A DNA stretch of 64,000 nt from Aedes albopictus (taxonomy: Eukaryota; Arthropoda; Insecta; Diptera; Culicidae): the NCBI RefSeq assembly GCF_035046485.1, contig NC_085138.1:275695694-275759693 (forward strand), in the 5' to 3' direction. Below the pieces are notes generated by a model that had not been told where the DNA came from, did not search any database, and saw only the letters and a program-made list of their open reading frames with translations. Positions within the stretch are counted from its first letter, which is position 1. Each line of letters opens with the position of its first letter. The position numbers were made by a program, and so were the translations under genes. Below, piece after piece: positions 20,306-31,445 of the stretch.

Positions 20306-20831
20306 CAGGGGATAGACAAAATGATTGGGACAGGCAAAACTTTCACTTTCCGAAAAATGTTCAACTAGCTGTAACTTTTCGAAAAGTGCATCAAATATTC
20401 TCAAATTTTTATTGTGAGTTCATCAACTAGTTGTGTATCAGTGGTCCAAATTTGGAAAAGATCGGGCCATTTTTCACGAAGTTATGAAGATTCTTGCCCT
20501 CTTGAAGATTATTGATTCTTGCTTGTCAAATGTCTTCCAGAGTTCATTATATAAGTCATGAATGGTCAAAACTTTATTGCAATCGGTTCATTGAATCCGG
20601 AGATATAACAGCTCAAAGTTGGCTATCGGATAATTTTACCTTTTTCAAGAATCTTTGTAACTTCGTGGAGAATGGCCCGATTTTCTCCAAATTTAGATCA
20701 CTGATACACAACTACATAGTTGATGAACTCACAGTAAAATTTTGAGATTATTTGATGCACTTTTCGAAAAGTAACAGCTAGCTTTGAAAAGTGAAAAATT
20801 TGCCTGCCCCGATCATTTTATCGTTTCCCTG
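20306..20831. mobile_element. MITE family F, complete (CAGGGGATAGACAAAATG)
   Basis: The left end CAGGGGATAGACAAAATGAT pairs with the right end ATCATTTTATCGTTTCCCTG, with TA on both sides. The long arms include TTTTCGAAAAGTGCATCAAA and its complement. A half copy lies at 52364-52612 and a relative with similar ends at 40788-41714. Confidence 0.8.
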
Positions 20832-21361
20832 TATGCAAAAATAAATCAAAAAAGTAAAAAGAATGAGAAAATTCTAAAACTGTTAGGTATGGATTGGACA
20901 GAAATTCAACCCAATCGCAACGAAACCAATCTCGTGTGCCGTACTGGATAGCCTTTTACAATTGTCAAACAACCACAACGTAAAATGGCAATACAGCGGT
21001 TGCCGGGACAGCTAGTAGAGACATCTGGGGTAATATGGACTGTCGAGGCAAAACGCACCCCCTTCGTTTTTCAGGGACTATCGGGTTTGGAGCTTTTAAC
21101 CCCTGCTAGTTTAATGGATCGTCGTAGTAAATGAGTCCTGTCAAATTTTAGACACCTGCGCCACGTAATTAGCGGGAAAAATTAATAAAACCAAAAAGCA
21201 CGATTCTGATATAATTTTTCCGATATTTTTTCGATTGATTTTATGATGAAAATGAACAGAATGTGTTTAGTTGTTGTATTTATTTAGTAAATTGAGGTAA
21301 GCGTAGCAAGAAAAAGAAAATTACAGTAAAATGTATAAATTATGTTTTTGTTTTGCAATTT
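20832..21361. other. Spacer with a possible transposon 3' terminus
   Basis: The only recognisable feature is GCGGTTGCCGGGACAGCTAG at about 21000, repeated as GTTTGCCGGGACTGCTAG at about 37814. This could be a Helitron-type CTAG terminus, but the rest of such an element was not found. No gene is visible. Confidence 0.35.
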
Positions 21362-21393
21362 TCTTTTCTGCTATTTTTTCCTTCTAAACCATA

Positions 21394-21405
21394 GGGGGGG
21401 GGGGG
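21394..21405. repeat. Run of 12 G
   Basis: A homopolymer of 12 G lies in the R1 3' region. The sister copy at about 30950 has five G followed by five A at the same place. Confidence 0.8.
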
Positions 21406-21477
21406 TGAATCTGCTCAACAGACACCCTAACAGAAAGGTTAGGGAAGTGTAGGGTTAAGGCCGTCTTCTACAACAAT

Positions 21478-21769
21478 GGGGCACGTTCGGTGTAGTACTA
21501 GATTTGTAGTAATGAGCTGAATTTTAGTATGGTGAGAAGGTCAATTCTCCGTTTCTGCATGAAATGTTGCAAAAAGCGTGGGTATTATGATTCCTTGCCT
21601 AATTTGATGCTGTTTGAGCAAAACTTTGGGCAACAGTGTTGTTGTTTTCTCCATTTCTTGCAACATAAACAACACAGTTATCCAAAGTTTTGCTCAAACA
21701 GCATCAAATTAGGCAAGGAATCATAATACTCACGCTTTTTGTGCCATTTCATTGCAGAAACAGGACTAC
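21478..21769. mobile_element. MITE family A, copy 4, right arm truncated
   Basis: It starts CAATGGGGCACGTTCGGTG, like the end of copy 2. It proceeds through both halves of the foldback but stops at CATTTCATTGCAGAAA, about 110 bases short of the expected right end. The flanking R1 text (CGTCTTCTACAACA, then CAGGACTACTCTC) is continuous in the R1 copy at 31010-31060. Confidence 0.8.
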
Positions 21770-23430
21770 TCTCTTCTCGACCCACTAAAACACATTCCTA
21801 TGGTCGCCAAACTCTTCGTCTCTCCGGAACCACCAAGAAGGCATTGCTTCAGAGAGGGGCTAGTGCACATCGCACCCTCAAGGTTAGCTGCGTAGCCTAG
21901 CAGCAACGAACATCGATGACTCGCTCTGGAGAGTCCATCACGGTAGCATGCTGGCGCTTAACCAGTTTCCCGAGTGGTCCTCACCACTCCCTTTGTCCTC
22001 GGAAGGCGGACAGGGTCAACCCCGCCCGCGCCCAACTGCTTGGCAGACATCAAGTACTGATGCCCACGTGCAACCCGATCTGACCTGCCCGCAAAGGAAG
22101 GATATCAATATCCTTCAGACCCTATCAGATGCACCCAAAGGCTGCAGACAGCAGGGTCTCACCTGCCCCGACCCTTGCCGGGGTTGCCGGGGACCCCTTA
22201 CCAACCGCGGGCTCGGATCCAACCCAGTAGACCGACGCCACGACAGCAACGCTATCGGGACTTCCTCTCCGCGGCCACTTAATCACTATAAGGGTCGATC
22301 TGGACCGCAGGGCACAGGTATGACCTACGAACAAAACGGGTTCCGCCGTTTCCTCTAAACCATTGCACACTGGACATTTGGAAGAATCCGCATGCCCGAA
22401 ACGCTGTCGATACTGTCGGAAGCAACCATGACCTGAAAGGATCTGTGTCAGACGGAATGTAACTTCCCCATGGCGCCTATTAATCCAACTATCTACCCTC
22501 GGTATCAACCTATGGGTCCACGTCCCACGTACGCTGCCATTTGACCATAGGGGCCATCCTAGCAGTCCTGCGTATGCCTCTTGTTCCGCGCATTTCAAAG
22601 CACTCCATGTTCTCACTGATAAGGATGCCGATAGGCACCATACCAGTAATGACGCAGAGAGCGTTTGACGGAGCGCTTTGACAGGATAGTGCACTCACTT
22701 ACACTGATCTCCGTCTGCTGTTCCAACTTCCGGTTGTTAACAACCGCCACCTCAGTCTTGTGGTGAGCCAGCTCCAGTTTCCTGGACCGGATCCACGCCT
22801 CCACAACCTTGATCGAGTGGTCGGTAGTCAACTTCACCTCCTCGATCGTTCCACCGTAGACTTCGAGCGTAATGTCGTCGGCAAATCCAACAATCTCCAC
22901 TTCCACTGGGTACTCTAACCTCAACACCTCGTCGACCTCGACATTCCATAACACCGGACCCAGGATGGAACCTTGTGGTACTCCTGAGGTTATGTAAAAG
23001 CACTTCCGACCCACCTCCGTGTAGTAAACTAGTACTCGATTCTGAAAGTAACTTTCGAGAATCTTGTACAGGTACCCCGGTATGGCCCAGACGCAAGAGC
23101 GCATTGGCAATAGCAGACCAGCTGGCGCTATTAAACGCATTCCTTACATCCATAGTCACTACCACACGGAAACGCATTCCCTTCCTCTTAATAGGCTCGA
23201 GAACTTTCTCGTCGGTTTTTGTAACCGAAAAGATAGCGTCTACAGTGGACCTCCCCTTCCGGAAGCCGTACTGGTTACTCGAAAGATCATTTTCGCCCTC
23301 TTTTCTGCTATTGATTGGAGCAATATGCACTCCATTGATTGGGGCAGAACGCACTTCTTGGAAACAAGCAGAATAATCTTCATTGGCGCACTGTAAATCA
23401 TCGCAAACGAAATTGAGCTATTATTCGCCT

Positions 23431-23607
23431 TACCCCACGTCTCCACTAGACACAAATGTCTTGCCATTTTGGTGCCAGAAAGAGAAAACGTAACAAAAAT
23501 GATCAACACCGCTGCTTTCCATGCAAACAACGAGAGAACGTTTTTGTCATAACACATCTGTCCAGCAAAATGGCAAGACATTTCTGTCTAGTGGAGACGT
23601 TGGGTTA
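23431..23607. mobile_element. Small TIR element, ACGTCTCCACTAGA ends
   Basis: CCACGTCTCCACTAGACAC and GTCTAGTGGAGACGTTGG are complementary, followed inward by AATGTCTTGCCATTTTG / CAAAATGGCAAGACATT. It is about 177 bases long, with TA at each end (TACCCC...GGGTTA). It is non-coding. Confidence 0.75.
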
Positions 23608-24290
23608 GAACCAAAGAAAACATACATTTTGAAAAGAAAATATTCCCATATCACCATATCGAAAAATATAACCGATTACAAAGATTCCATCAAACATGAT
23701 TAACGATTTCTCGAAACATTCTACGATTTTGCCGATTTTCTTCTTATAAATATACGATAATGGATATTCTTATTATAATTGAGTGTACCGATACACAACT
23801 CAGAATTTATAAATTAAAAAAAAAAAAATGATCAGTGAGAATGAAACTTATGCTCTCTGATTGAAAACTGCGCGTTATCTCTATTGGCTATAATGCCAAG
23901 TTGGAAGTGGAGAGTTCAAAGTGAATTGGATGAAACGAATAAAAATTAGCATGATACGGTGCCAGATATGGTGGAAGCGTTGTTGTAGCGCATTGAGTGG
24001 CTTTAAAAAGGGTGCCGTGGAAGAGGATTAGAATTCACATCGTTGTTGGGATTTGTACACCACTAACTATTAGTCATATTGTGTATATGCAGAAATTCCA
24101 ATAAAAGTTTCTGAAATTATTTCTGGATAAAAAATCTGATTTTCAGTAGAAATCCTTAGTTGAATTCCTGCAAGAATCTGTGAAAGAATTTCTGAAGAAA
24201 TTCTTGCGAAAATCTCTGGATGAGTTCCTAAATGAAACTGCGAAAAAAATGTCCGCTGAAATTCGCATTTCTAAGGTATTTCTGGATACT
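23608..24290. other. AT-rich spacer, no gene seen
   Basis: No open frame, RNA gene or repeat partner was recognised. Confidence 0.4.
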
Positions 24291-24438
24291 TCTAATTTTC
24301 CTTGGGGTTTCTTAAGAAATAACTTTTTTTTTTCTAGGAACCTGTCTACAGGATTCTCCGGGAATACTGTAGACGGGTTCCTAGAACTAAAAAGTTATTT
24401 CTTAAGAAACATCTGAAGAAACCCCAAGGGAAATTAGA
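24291..24438. repeat. Foldback, 148 bases
   Basis: TCTAATTTTCCTTGGGGTTT pairs with AAACCCCAAGGGAAATTAGA. Further in, TTCTTAAGAAATAACTTTTT pairs with AAAAGTTATTTCTTAAGAA and TAGGAACC with GGTTCCTA. The frame at 24180-24416 is incidental. Confidence 0.75.
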
Positions 24439-25789
24439 TGCAATACTCCTGGGAAAACTTTCGTACAAATGCATGGACAGAAAACTTCGATAAATGCTGA
24501 AAGAACTCCTGATGGAATTCTTGCGGTTTTCCTTGGATGATCGTGAAAAAAATTGAGTTTCTTCGGGCGTTTTTTATACTTTTACCAAAAAACTATCGTC
24601 AAGGTTAGTAAAATCATTTCCATGAGGGCATGACCGTACAAGGAGGCACTGAAATTCAGGAACCTTGAGAAATTAGTTCTGATTTTATCATGACAGCACT
24701 GAAGCTTATGCACATTCTATAGATCATCAATACTCACACGCTGAAGATAACTGTTTGGTTCCTAATGTGGTTCAAAATTGTGAACACACACGTAAGAGCA
24801 ATAAAAGATCAATTTTGGCACGCTCACTGAACATGAGCGTTCAAAATGCATCTCTGGTTATTACTAGAGTTTGTTTATACTACTGTGCTCTCTACAGTTG
24901 TCACGGAAAGGAGTTTTTGTTGTAGATACATAGTTACATAGATCAGGATTCACTTTGGTAAGCGATGCAGTTTTTTTTTTCAAACGTTAACAAAGCACAT
25001 ATGATAACAGTTGCAACACCTCACAACATGGAAGAATGATAAATTTTGGTAAATTCTGAATAGAAACTAATAATAGAAGTATCCCTTATGGAAATACAGA
25101 GATCTTGTGTCATTTCGAAATTAGGAAGCCTGGTGAAACAATATGAATGTTAGTTTCAATACCATGTAATCGATATATTAAATAAAACAAAATTCTGTGA
25201 CAATGACAGACCATGTAAATTAAAGAAAATGCCACTGAAACATAATTGTGGAATAAAATAATTTGGCCAGCACCTTTAAGTTGTGTACTGAAGAAAAACG
25301 CAGGTAAAATTTATTAAAAAAAATCAAAACGTAGAAATATTAATCGGTGAAAAATAGCGCAAAGTATTTGTAAATACGGGTCAACTGAATAGGAGTTGCA
25401 CATAAACTTTTACAATAATATGGAGCGAGCTCACCCATTGTGTCCAGAGAATATGCATCAGCACTAGCGGTACGACAAATCAACTGTCATCATGATGACC
25501 ATTTAATGCCGCGGAAATATCATTACGACCAAGCAGTATGCTACACTGCCATCCAACCCAACCTCACAAATTGCCGAACATTTTCATATTTTGAAGCACG
25601 CACACCACCGAACGACGACCACGATGCCACCGACATTCAAACGTACACAGAAAATTAACAAAAACATCATTTGGTAGCTTTTTCTTGAAATTTGAAAAAG
25701 AAATCACGAGATGTCCTGGGTTATGCTCTGTTTTCTGTCCCGTATCCTGGGAAAAGGAAAAGGGCAGAAGAATACACGGAAAGATCGAT
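24439..25789. other. Spacer, no gene seen
   Basis: AT-rich and stop-dense. The 72-residue frame at 25440-25658 has no recognisable domain and no splice context. Confidence 0.4.
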
Positions 25790-25980
25790 GTACACAGAGC
25801 AAGGAGTAACTTTCGCGCAGCGATCGAAAAGACAAAAGATTTTATGCAAACTTGTGTGAAAATTCACGCAAATTTGTGTAACAACGGATCAGCACATTTT
25901 TTGTGCTGATCCAGTCGTACGCAAATATTAGTGAAAAATCCTTTGTCTTTTCGCAAGTTACTCATTCGCTGTGAACTTTC
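25790..25980. repeat. Imperfect foldback, 190 bases
   Basis: GGATCAGCACA and TGTGCTGATCC form a tight stem at about 25887-25912. Outer blocks CAAGGAGTAACTT / AAGTTACTCATT and AAAAGACAAAAGATTTT / AAATCCTTTGTCTTTT pair across it. It lies 0.7 kb upstream of the receptor's first coding exon. Confidence 0.6.
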
Positions 25981-26039
25981 GTTTTAGGGTGTAGACACTC
26001 TAACCCCGAGCTCTCTTCATACTCGCTCCACACAGAACT

Positions 26040-26294
26040 CAGGCCAAACATGTCTAAAGGTCCTATCTGCAGAAGAGAGGCTCTCTTTGGTTCCTCTCTC
26101 TTTCGTTAATATCTCAGCTGTTTATTTGAATTATGATTGTCTCCTTGCATAGAACGATGGTCAAAACAATCGTCTTTTGATTTGTACTGCAAAAGTAGTT
26201 GAAAAGTGTACCATTAAATTGCAATAATTGAAAGAGAAAGGGAACAAAGAGAGCCTCTCAAATGCAGATAGGACCTATTGAAATGTTTGGCCTG
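26040..26294. mobile_element. Foldback MITE upstream of the GPCR gene
   Basis: CAGGCCAAACATGTCTAAAG pairs with ATTGAAATGTTTGGCCTG, then GGTCCTATCTGCA with TGCAGATAGGACC and GAGAGGCTCTCTTTG with CAAAGAGAGCCTCTC. It is 255 bases long. No clear target duplication was found. It ends 372 bases before the proposed start codon, so it could lie in the 5' regulatory region. Confidence 0.7.
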
Positions 26295-26665
26295 TGGTGT
26301 ACTGTGGTTACTGTGGAATGTACTCGATATTTCGATATACAAATGGAGACGCTTGGTTGTCGATGTTGATCGTGTGCGGTCAGCAGCGGCCAAGCATGTT
26401 TTTCAAATCATTTTCTGAAATTGCTGAAATGACGATGAAAATGCAAAATAATGCCTTTTCCGTGTCATGTCCAGCAAATATTTTTATAATTTCGCTTTGA
26501 ATATCCTTTCGATAGAAGCGTGTTTGATTGTAAACGTTGAACATTATCCTAAATGTAGAAAAAACATTGATGAGCTAAGGATTGGAGTTAATATAAGCTA
26601 ATGCTTTGTCCACGATCCATGACGAAATTACTCTTATTTTAATTGCAGGAATTAAATCAATTACA

Positions 26666-28193
26666 ATGAAAACCGGATTCAGTTTACAGCCGGAAGATGC
26701 GTCTCTTTTGAGAGTTCCTGCTCCACGATTCTTCTGGGCTGTGCCTGTTGCGGTAAAGTTTTACTCCAGACATAATAAATCTCAAGCTGAAGTAATTACA
26801 TTTCCATTTAATAACCTTCACAGATCAACACATCGCAACACTCATACCCGATGGAGGTATGGGATCAAATTCCGGATAAGGACATAATCATAAAGCTTTC
26901 CATTTTGATACCGATTGTTCTGTTTGGAATTCTTGGCAACGTATCGCTGTTGGAGATCATTTTTTCAAATCGATCATTGCGTACACCAACTCACATGCTG
27001 ATAGCAAATCTTGCGCTCATTGATTTGGTTACGTTGTTGGTATGTCCACCAATGTTCATACTGCATGATATTCATCAAAGTTACGTACTAGGATCCATAG
27101 GATGTAAGCTGGAGGGATTTGTTGAAGGTAAGTTCAAAGTACTTCTCTTTTGAAAACTGAAATTTCATTTTTGTGTAACTATTTCAGGTGGACTTCTCAT
27201 CACTTCAATTTTGGCTCTTTGTGTCGTCAGCTATGATCGTTTGGCGGCGATTGTTCTGTCAAGAAAGGCCAGATTCAAAATGAGCAGCGTTGTTATAGCA
27301 TCGGTCGTCTGCTGGATTTTGGGATTTGCAGCTGCTCTGCCCTTGGCAATTTATCGAAACTACAAAGAACGAGACTGGAGTAATTTCCACGAAACATTTT
27401 GCTCGGAAGATAAACATGTGATGCCCATGTACTGGGATTACATAATCATTTTATTGGTTTGGCTTCCGTTGGGTGTGATGATGATCACGTACAGTACGAT
27501 CTTATGTAAATTGGATCGATACGAAAGGAAGGCAATGAACAGAGAACACCCAATGGTTGTGCGATACAAAAGTCGTGTGGCAAAAACATTGTTTATTGTA
27601 CTTATTACTTTCGTAGTGGTCAGAATTCCTTTCACGGTCATGATTTTGTTATACTACAAAGACCTTGATGATAACAACAGATTTACGGTATGTTATATAT
27701 TTACTAGTTATAAAACAGTTTTTATACTATTTCATTTCCAGATTAGTGACAGTTTCATTATGCTATGGTGGTTTGCCAAAGTGGCTTTCATATTTCTGTA
27801 CTCCGCAATGAATCCGGTCATTTACGGGCTCACCAATAGGACGTTCAGAAGAGCGTTCAGGGAATCGGTAATCCTTGGAACGCTTCTACGGTTCAGTGAT
27901 GATGAGCAAGCTGACGAGAAGCCTCCGAAACCAAGGATCATGTCATTTTCGAAAAAATCACGTGCTGCAGGATTTATTTCATACAGAGGGATTAATCGGT
28001 ATTGTTGATAAAATTCGGTATTTGATCGTGAATTATAGTTTCTTATTTCAATTTTAGACGATCTGCTACTAACTGGCTCAATTCTACAATAAGATGGAAG
28101 GATAGGCGAAACAACAGCAGGAAACTGGAGAACAAAAACCCGGAAGCCAATGGAACACAATCTTCGGAAACAGCACAAAATGCTACCCAATAG
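26666..28193 (+). CDS. Class A (rhodopsin-like) G protein-coupled receptor, 5 coding exons
   Basis: Seven-transmembrane receptor at the plasma membrane; the family signals through heterotrimeric G proteins, and this one is probably peptide-type (inference). Exons: 26666-26752, 26824-27127, 27188-27687, 27742-27998, 28058-28193. They total 1284 bases, or 427 residues plus stop, and all introns are GT-AG with phase kept. The start was chosen as the first ATG after an acceptor-like AATTGCAG; the next in-frame ATG is at 26851. The N terminus has an NTS glycosylation site (31-33). Visible landmarks: GN in TM1 (67-68), LALID in TM2 (D96), C123 and C202 for the usual disulfide, W173 in TM4, P224 in TM5, P278 in TM6 and NPVIY in TM7 (321-325). 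Odd points: DRL at 147-149 replaces DRY, and R276 sits where TM6 normally has the toggle tryptophan. The C tail is Ser/Asn-rich. The ligand is unknown. If exon 1 is not coding, the protein starts at M39. Confidence 0.88.
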
Positions 28194-28241
28194 AAGCGAG
28201 ATGGTTCACCCATGTACATATCTATCTACGGCCATAAAAGC

Positions 28242-28247
28242 AATAAA
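28242..28247 (+). terminator. Polyadenylation signal of the GPCR gene
   Basis: AATAAA stands 49 bases after the proposed stop codon, in an AT-rich context. Confidence 0.55.
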
Positions 28248-28249
28248 GA

Positions 28250-29273
28250 ATCATCAATTGTCTTCTGTTACTAGTGTAATAAATTTACGCTGTTTGCTAT
28301 ATTTATCAACCGTAATTAATATCCTTTATGCTTGTTGTCGATTGGAATGGATTTACAGCTACCTATACCTCAAATCGATGGATGGCGGGTTCAAATCAGA
28401 GATACAAGGGTCATGTCACCGCTTATCAGACTATTAACATGCGCATGGGATCATCATTGTTTTCCCCCATACCTAACAGGGCAACTAAAAGCTTAGGGCA
28501 GCTCTAACTAGTGCTTCATAATCCCTACAACGCCATTCAAGCGCTAGGTGCAACGATAGCCGCAGGTTGCCGAAGGAGAGTTTTAGAGTGAAATGAGGAC
28601 AGATCGAGTGCATCAAATAGTGTCCTGTAAAACTAGTTGATAGAATGTAAACGCTTGACTTCCTACTCACGGTGACATACGGGAATTAAGCTGATAAATA
28701 AGGTAGGATAAAATTGTTATCTTAAGGTCACTTCATAATTATTGATTAGTTGGCAATAGCTCTGCTGCAGATTGCCTCGTAACGAATGTCAGTTGCAGTT
28801 GAGAACTAGTGTTTTGAAGAACGTTTTCTGGGTGTTAGTAGTGATTAAAGTGTATATTTCGGAATATGTAGATTTGAATTATGTTAAATATGCATTCCTA
28901 TTTGGTTCCAGCTCAAGTGTGATTATAAGTGATATTGTTTAAAATTAAAATAATGAATTGCCAAATCGAAACATAATCAAGCGACAATAATCTATTTTTG
29001 AGAGCTGCATACGTTAGTTGAATCAATCAACAACGCACTTCGAACAAAGTGAAACTTAACTATTCAGTTTATTTTGTTTGCATTTTTGCAACGTTTTAAC
29101 TTGCATTGCAGAGCCAATTTAATCTCAATATATCGCAGAAGCATCAATTTCGAACCTAAGTGAGTCATACGCCTTTTGCGATGATAATCGGCGTCCATTG
29201 ACGCTGTGAATACTGTGATCTCAAATGTAATTTATCAGTGGGGTGAAATTGACCTACGTAAGAGCTATTTTCT
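28250..29273. other. Spacer downstream of the GPCR gene, no gene seen
   Basis: No repeat partner was found. TGTCAGTTGCAGTTGAGAAC at about 28788-28807 contains an insect initiator-like TCAGTT, but no coding sequence follows, so no promoter is called. Confidence 0.35.
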
Positions 29274-29530
29274 TTAACCCTCTAATACCCAAATTTTGGA
29301 TTTTGATCTAAATATAATTGTTCGTCATCTAAAATCGATTTAAACATGATGACTCTTTTTAATTCACGATTTTGTGAATTTTGGTTTTTGATTGTTATAA
29401 TTTTTATGTTTGAACATCCCTATGCTTTTAATATTTTACCTGGAAGCCTATTTGGCATACCGATTTAATGATTATTGTTCAAATATTTTTATTTAAAATT
29501 TGTTTCATCGAAAATTTCATTTTTCGTGTA
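29274..29530. repeat. Repeat D, partial, inverted relative to 56383-57095
   Basis: It begins TTAACCCTCTAATACCC and continues with TCGTCATCTAAAATCGATTT, CACGATTTTGTGAATTTTG, GAACATCCCTATGCTTTT and CTGGAAGCCTATTTGG. The same order is found on the opposite strand between 57095 and about 56830. Confidence 0.65.
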
Positions 29531-29567
29531 ATTTAAACGCTTTTTAACATACCACATACCACATACA

Positions 29568-30130
29568 CATAAGTTTCTTGTGAGTTATATAGCTAATTTC
29601 ATACAAAATTGTGGGAAATTAGGGTAAAATTAGCATAACTACATTTGCGCGGGTCACAGAAATCACTTCCATTCGATTTTTTGTATCATAATCCACTAAA
29701 GAATCCCTTCATAGCATACCACCCTTAAGTTTCTTGTGAGTTATATAGCTAATTTGATACAAAATTCAATATATGTGGAGAATTAGGGTAAAATGAACAT
29801 AATTACATTCGCGCGGTAATCGATTCCTTGTATCGTAATCCTCCAAATAAACACTTCTTAATTTACCACTCATAATGTTTCTTGTAATTTCAAACAAAAC
29901 TCAATAAATATGGCTAAAATAGGCATAAATATATTTATGCGGTCACTTCCAATCACTTCCAATCGATTCTCTACATCTTAATCCTTCAGAAAAGCCCTTC
30001 AAGGCAAACCGCATTAATGTTTCAGAAGTGTTTTAGAGCTAGTTTCATATAAAAACCAATAAAAAACTGGGGAATTAGGGCAAAATGAGCAGGATAATGA
30101 TCCGTGTGGTCTGTTTAAATACTTGCATTC
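29568..30130. repeat. Degenerate tandem repeat, ~150-base units
   Basis: AAGTTTCTTGTGAGTTATAT starts units at about 29570 and 29728. Weaker copies begin at about 29877 (GTTTCTTGTAATTTC) and 30019 (GTTTCAGAAGTG). Each unit contains TAGGGTAAAAT-like and CACTTCCA...CGATT blocks. That gives nearly four units with strong divergence. Confidence 0.65.
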
Positions 30131-30303
30131 GATTCTCCAGACAATTTTACGCCTAAAATCGTTTTGTTCATTAAACAAACTGGATGCGTTCGTAAGATAC
30201 AAAATTTAGTGTAGGTTTGCACTGTTTTTTTTTTTCCACTGTGCGTTGTACGGAGACCGCTAATGTCGCGAGCAAATTACGCTTGCTCGAGACTATTGCC
30301 ATG

Positions 30304-30660
30304 CTATTTGACGCACACAATGGCGGCCCAGATGACGCTGTTGTACGCGTTCTTCACGTCCAGCGTGACGACCGCACTTTTGCGGATTCCCCTTCGCTTC
30401 TTTTGGAGCGCTATCTCGGCCGTTTTGGTTACAGCCCAAATAGCGTCCACCGTCGATCGACCCTTCCGGAGGCCAAACTGGATATACGAGAGCCTAGAGT
30501 CATCTGGTTCCTCGGTATAGTCCGTCAGCCTTGACAGAATGATCTGTTCCAACAGTTTCCCGCCGGTGTCCAAAAGACAGAAAAGCCTGTATGCCGACGG
30601 TTTACCAGGTGGGTAGCCCAACTGCCGTTTCAAAACAGTGCCACCCGATCTTACTAAGAA
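30304..30660 (-). pseudogene. R1-clade RT fragment (fingers/palm)
   Basis: The minus-strand frame contains SAYRLFCLLDTGGKLLEQI, QFGLRKGRSTVDAIWAV and VVTLDVKNAYNSVIWAA, all typical of R1-clade reverse transcriptase N-terminal palm. It ends abruptly at both sides. This stretch is what the larger R1 copy (30931-35409) lacks, but its position and orientation show it is a separate fragment. Confidence 0.75.
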
Positions 30661-31445
30661 GATAGAATGTCGTCCCTACGGACTCACTTGTGCATAGTTC
30701 CCTAAGCATGTATCATTCCAGTTGCCAATTACAAGCCATGACCAGTATATCATAATTAGGAAATCACTGACGTCTTTCCTGATGTGCTCGAGGCACTCCA
30801 AGCTGGGCTGTGGCACTTTGGAAGCGGTGTATCATGTCGCTTGTACATGTACAGAGTTGCTTCCGGATGTGTGGAATTTCTGAAAAAAGCCCAGAAGAGC
30901 CCACTGCTGGGCCGCCGCTATGCCTAGGCTTTTTTCCCTTCTAAACCATAGGGGGAAAAATCTGCTCAACAGACACCCTAACAGGAAGGTTAGGGTAGAG
31001 TGGGGTTAAGGCCGTCTTCTACAACACTAGTAAAAGCCAGGACTACTCTCTCCTCGACCCACTAAAACACATTCCTATGGCCGCTAAACCTTACGTCTCT
31101 CCGGAACCATCAAGAAGGTATCAAGAAGGTATTGCATCAGAGAGGAACTAGTGCACATCGCACCCTCAAGGTTAGCTGCGTAACCTAGCAGCAACGAACA
31201 TCGATGACTCACTCTGTAGAGTCGATCACGGTAACATGCTGGCGCTTAGCCAGTTTTCCGAGAGGTCCTCGCCACTCCCTATGTCCTCGGAAGGCGGGCA
31301 GGGTCAACTCCGCCCGCGCCCAACAGCAGGGTATCACCCACCCCGACCCCTTTCCAACCGCGGGCTTGGATCCAACCCAGTAGACCGACGCCACGACAGC
31401 ACCGCTACCGGGACTTCCTCTCCGCTGCCACTTAATCGCTGTAAG

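Larger units (their letters stand above)
21376..23298 (-). pseudogene. R1-clade non-LTR retrotransposon, 5'-truncated copy
   Basis: Minus-strand remnant of ORF2 (reverse transcriptase) and the 3' untranslated region. RT homology runs from YGFRKGRSTVDAI (about 23250) through VTMDVRNAFNSASWSAIANA, then after a frameshift to SGVPQGSILGPVLWN and the FADD catalytic box (about 22880). The C-terminal CPVC finger region lies near 22380. The ends are exact: TCTTTTCTGCTATT stands at 21362-21375 and again at 23299-23312, a 14-base target-site duplication. Several frameshifts and a MITE insertion (21478-21769) kill it. R1 in the strict sense inserts in 28S rDNA; no rDNA is present here, so this is an R1-clade member with other targets. 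Confidence 0.85.

Noticed and set aside
25440..25658. 72-residue frame upstream of the GPCR
   Set aside because: No motif, no splice sites joining it in phase to the receptor, and a biased composition near a foldback.
28788..28823. Core promoter with initiator TCAGTT
   Set aside because: The initiator-like word is short, the downstream position does not fit a DPE well, and no gene follows.
29568..30130. CRISPR-like array
   Set aside because: Unit length is near 150 with diverged repeats and no constant spacers, in a eukaryotic genome.
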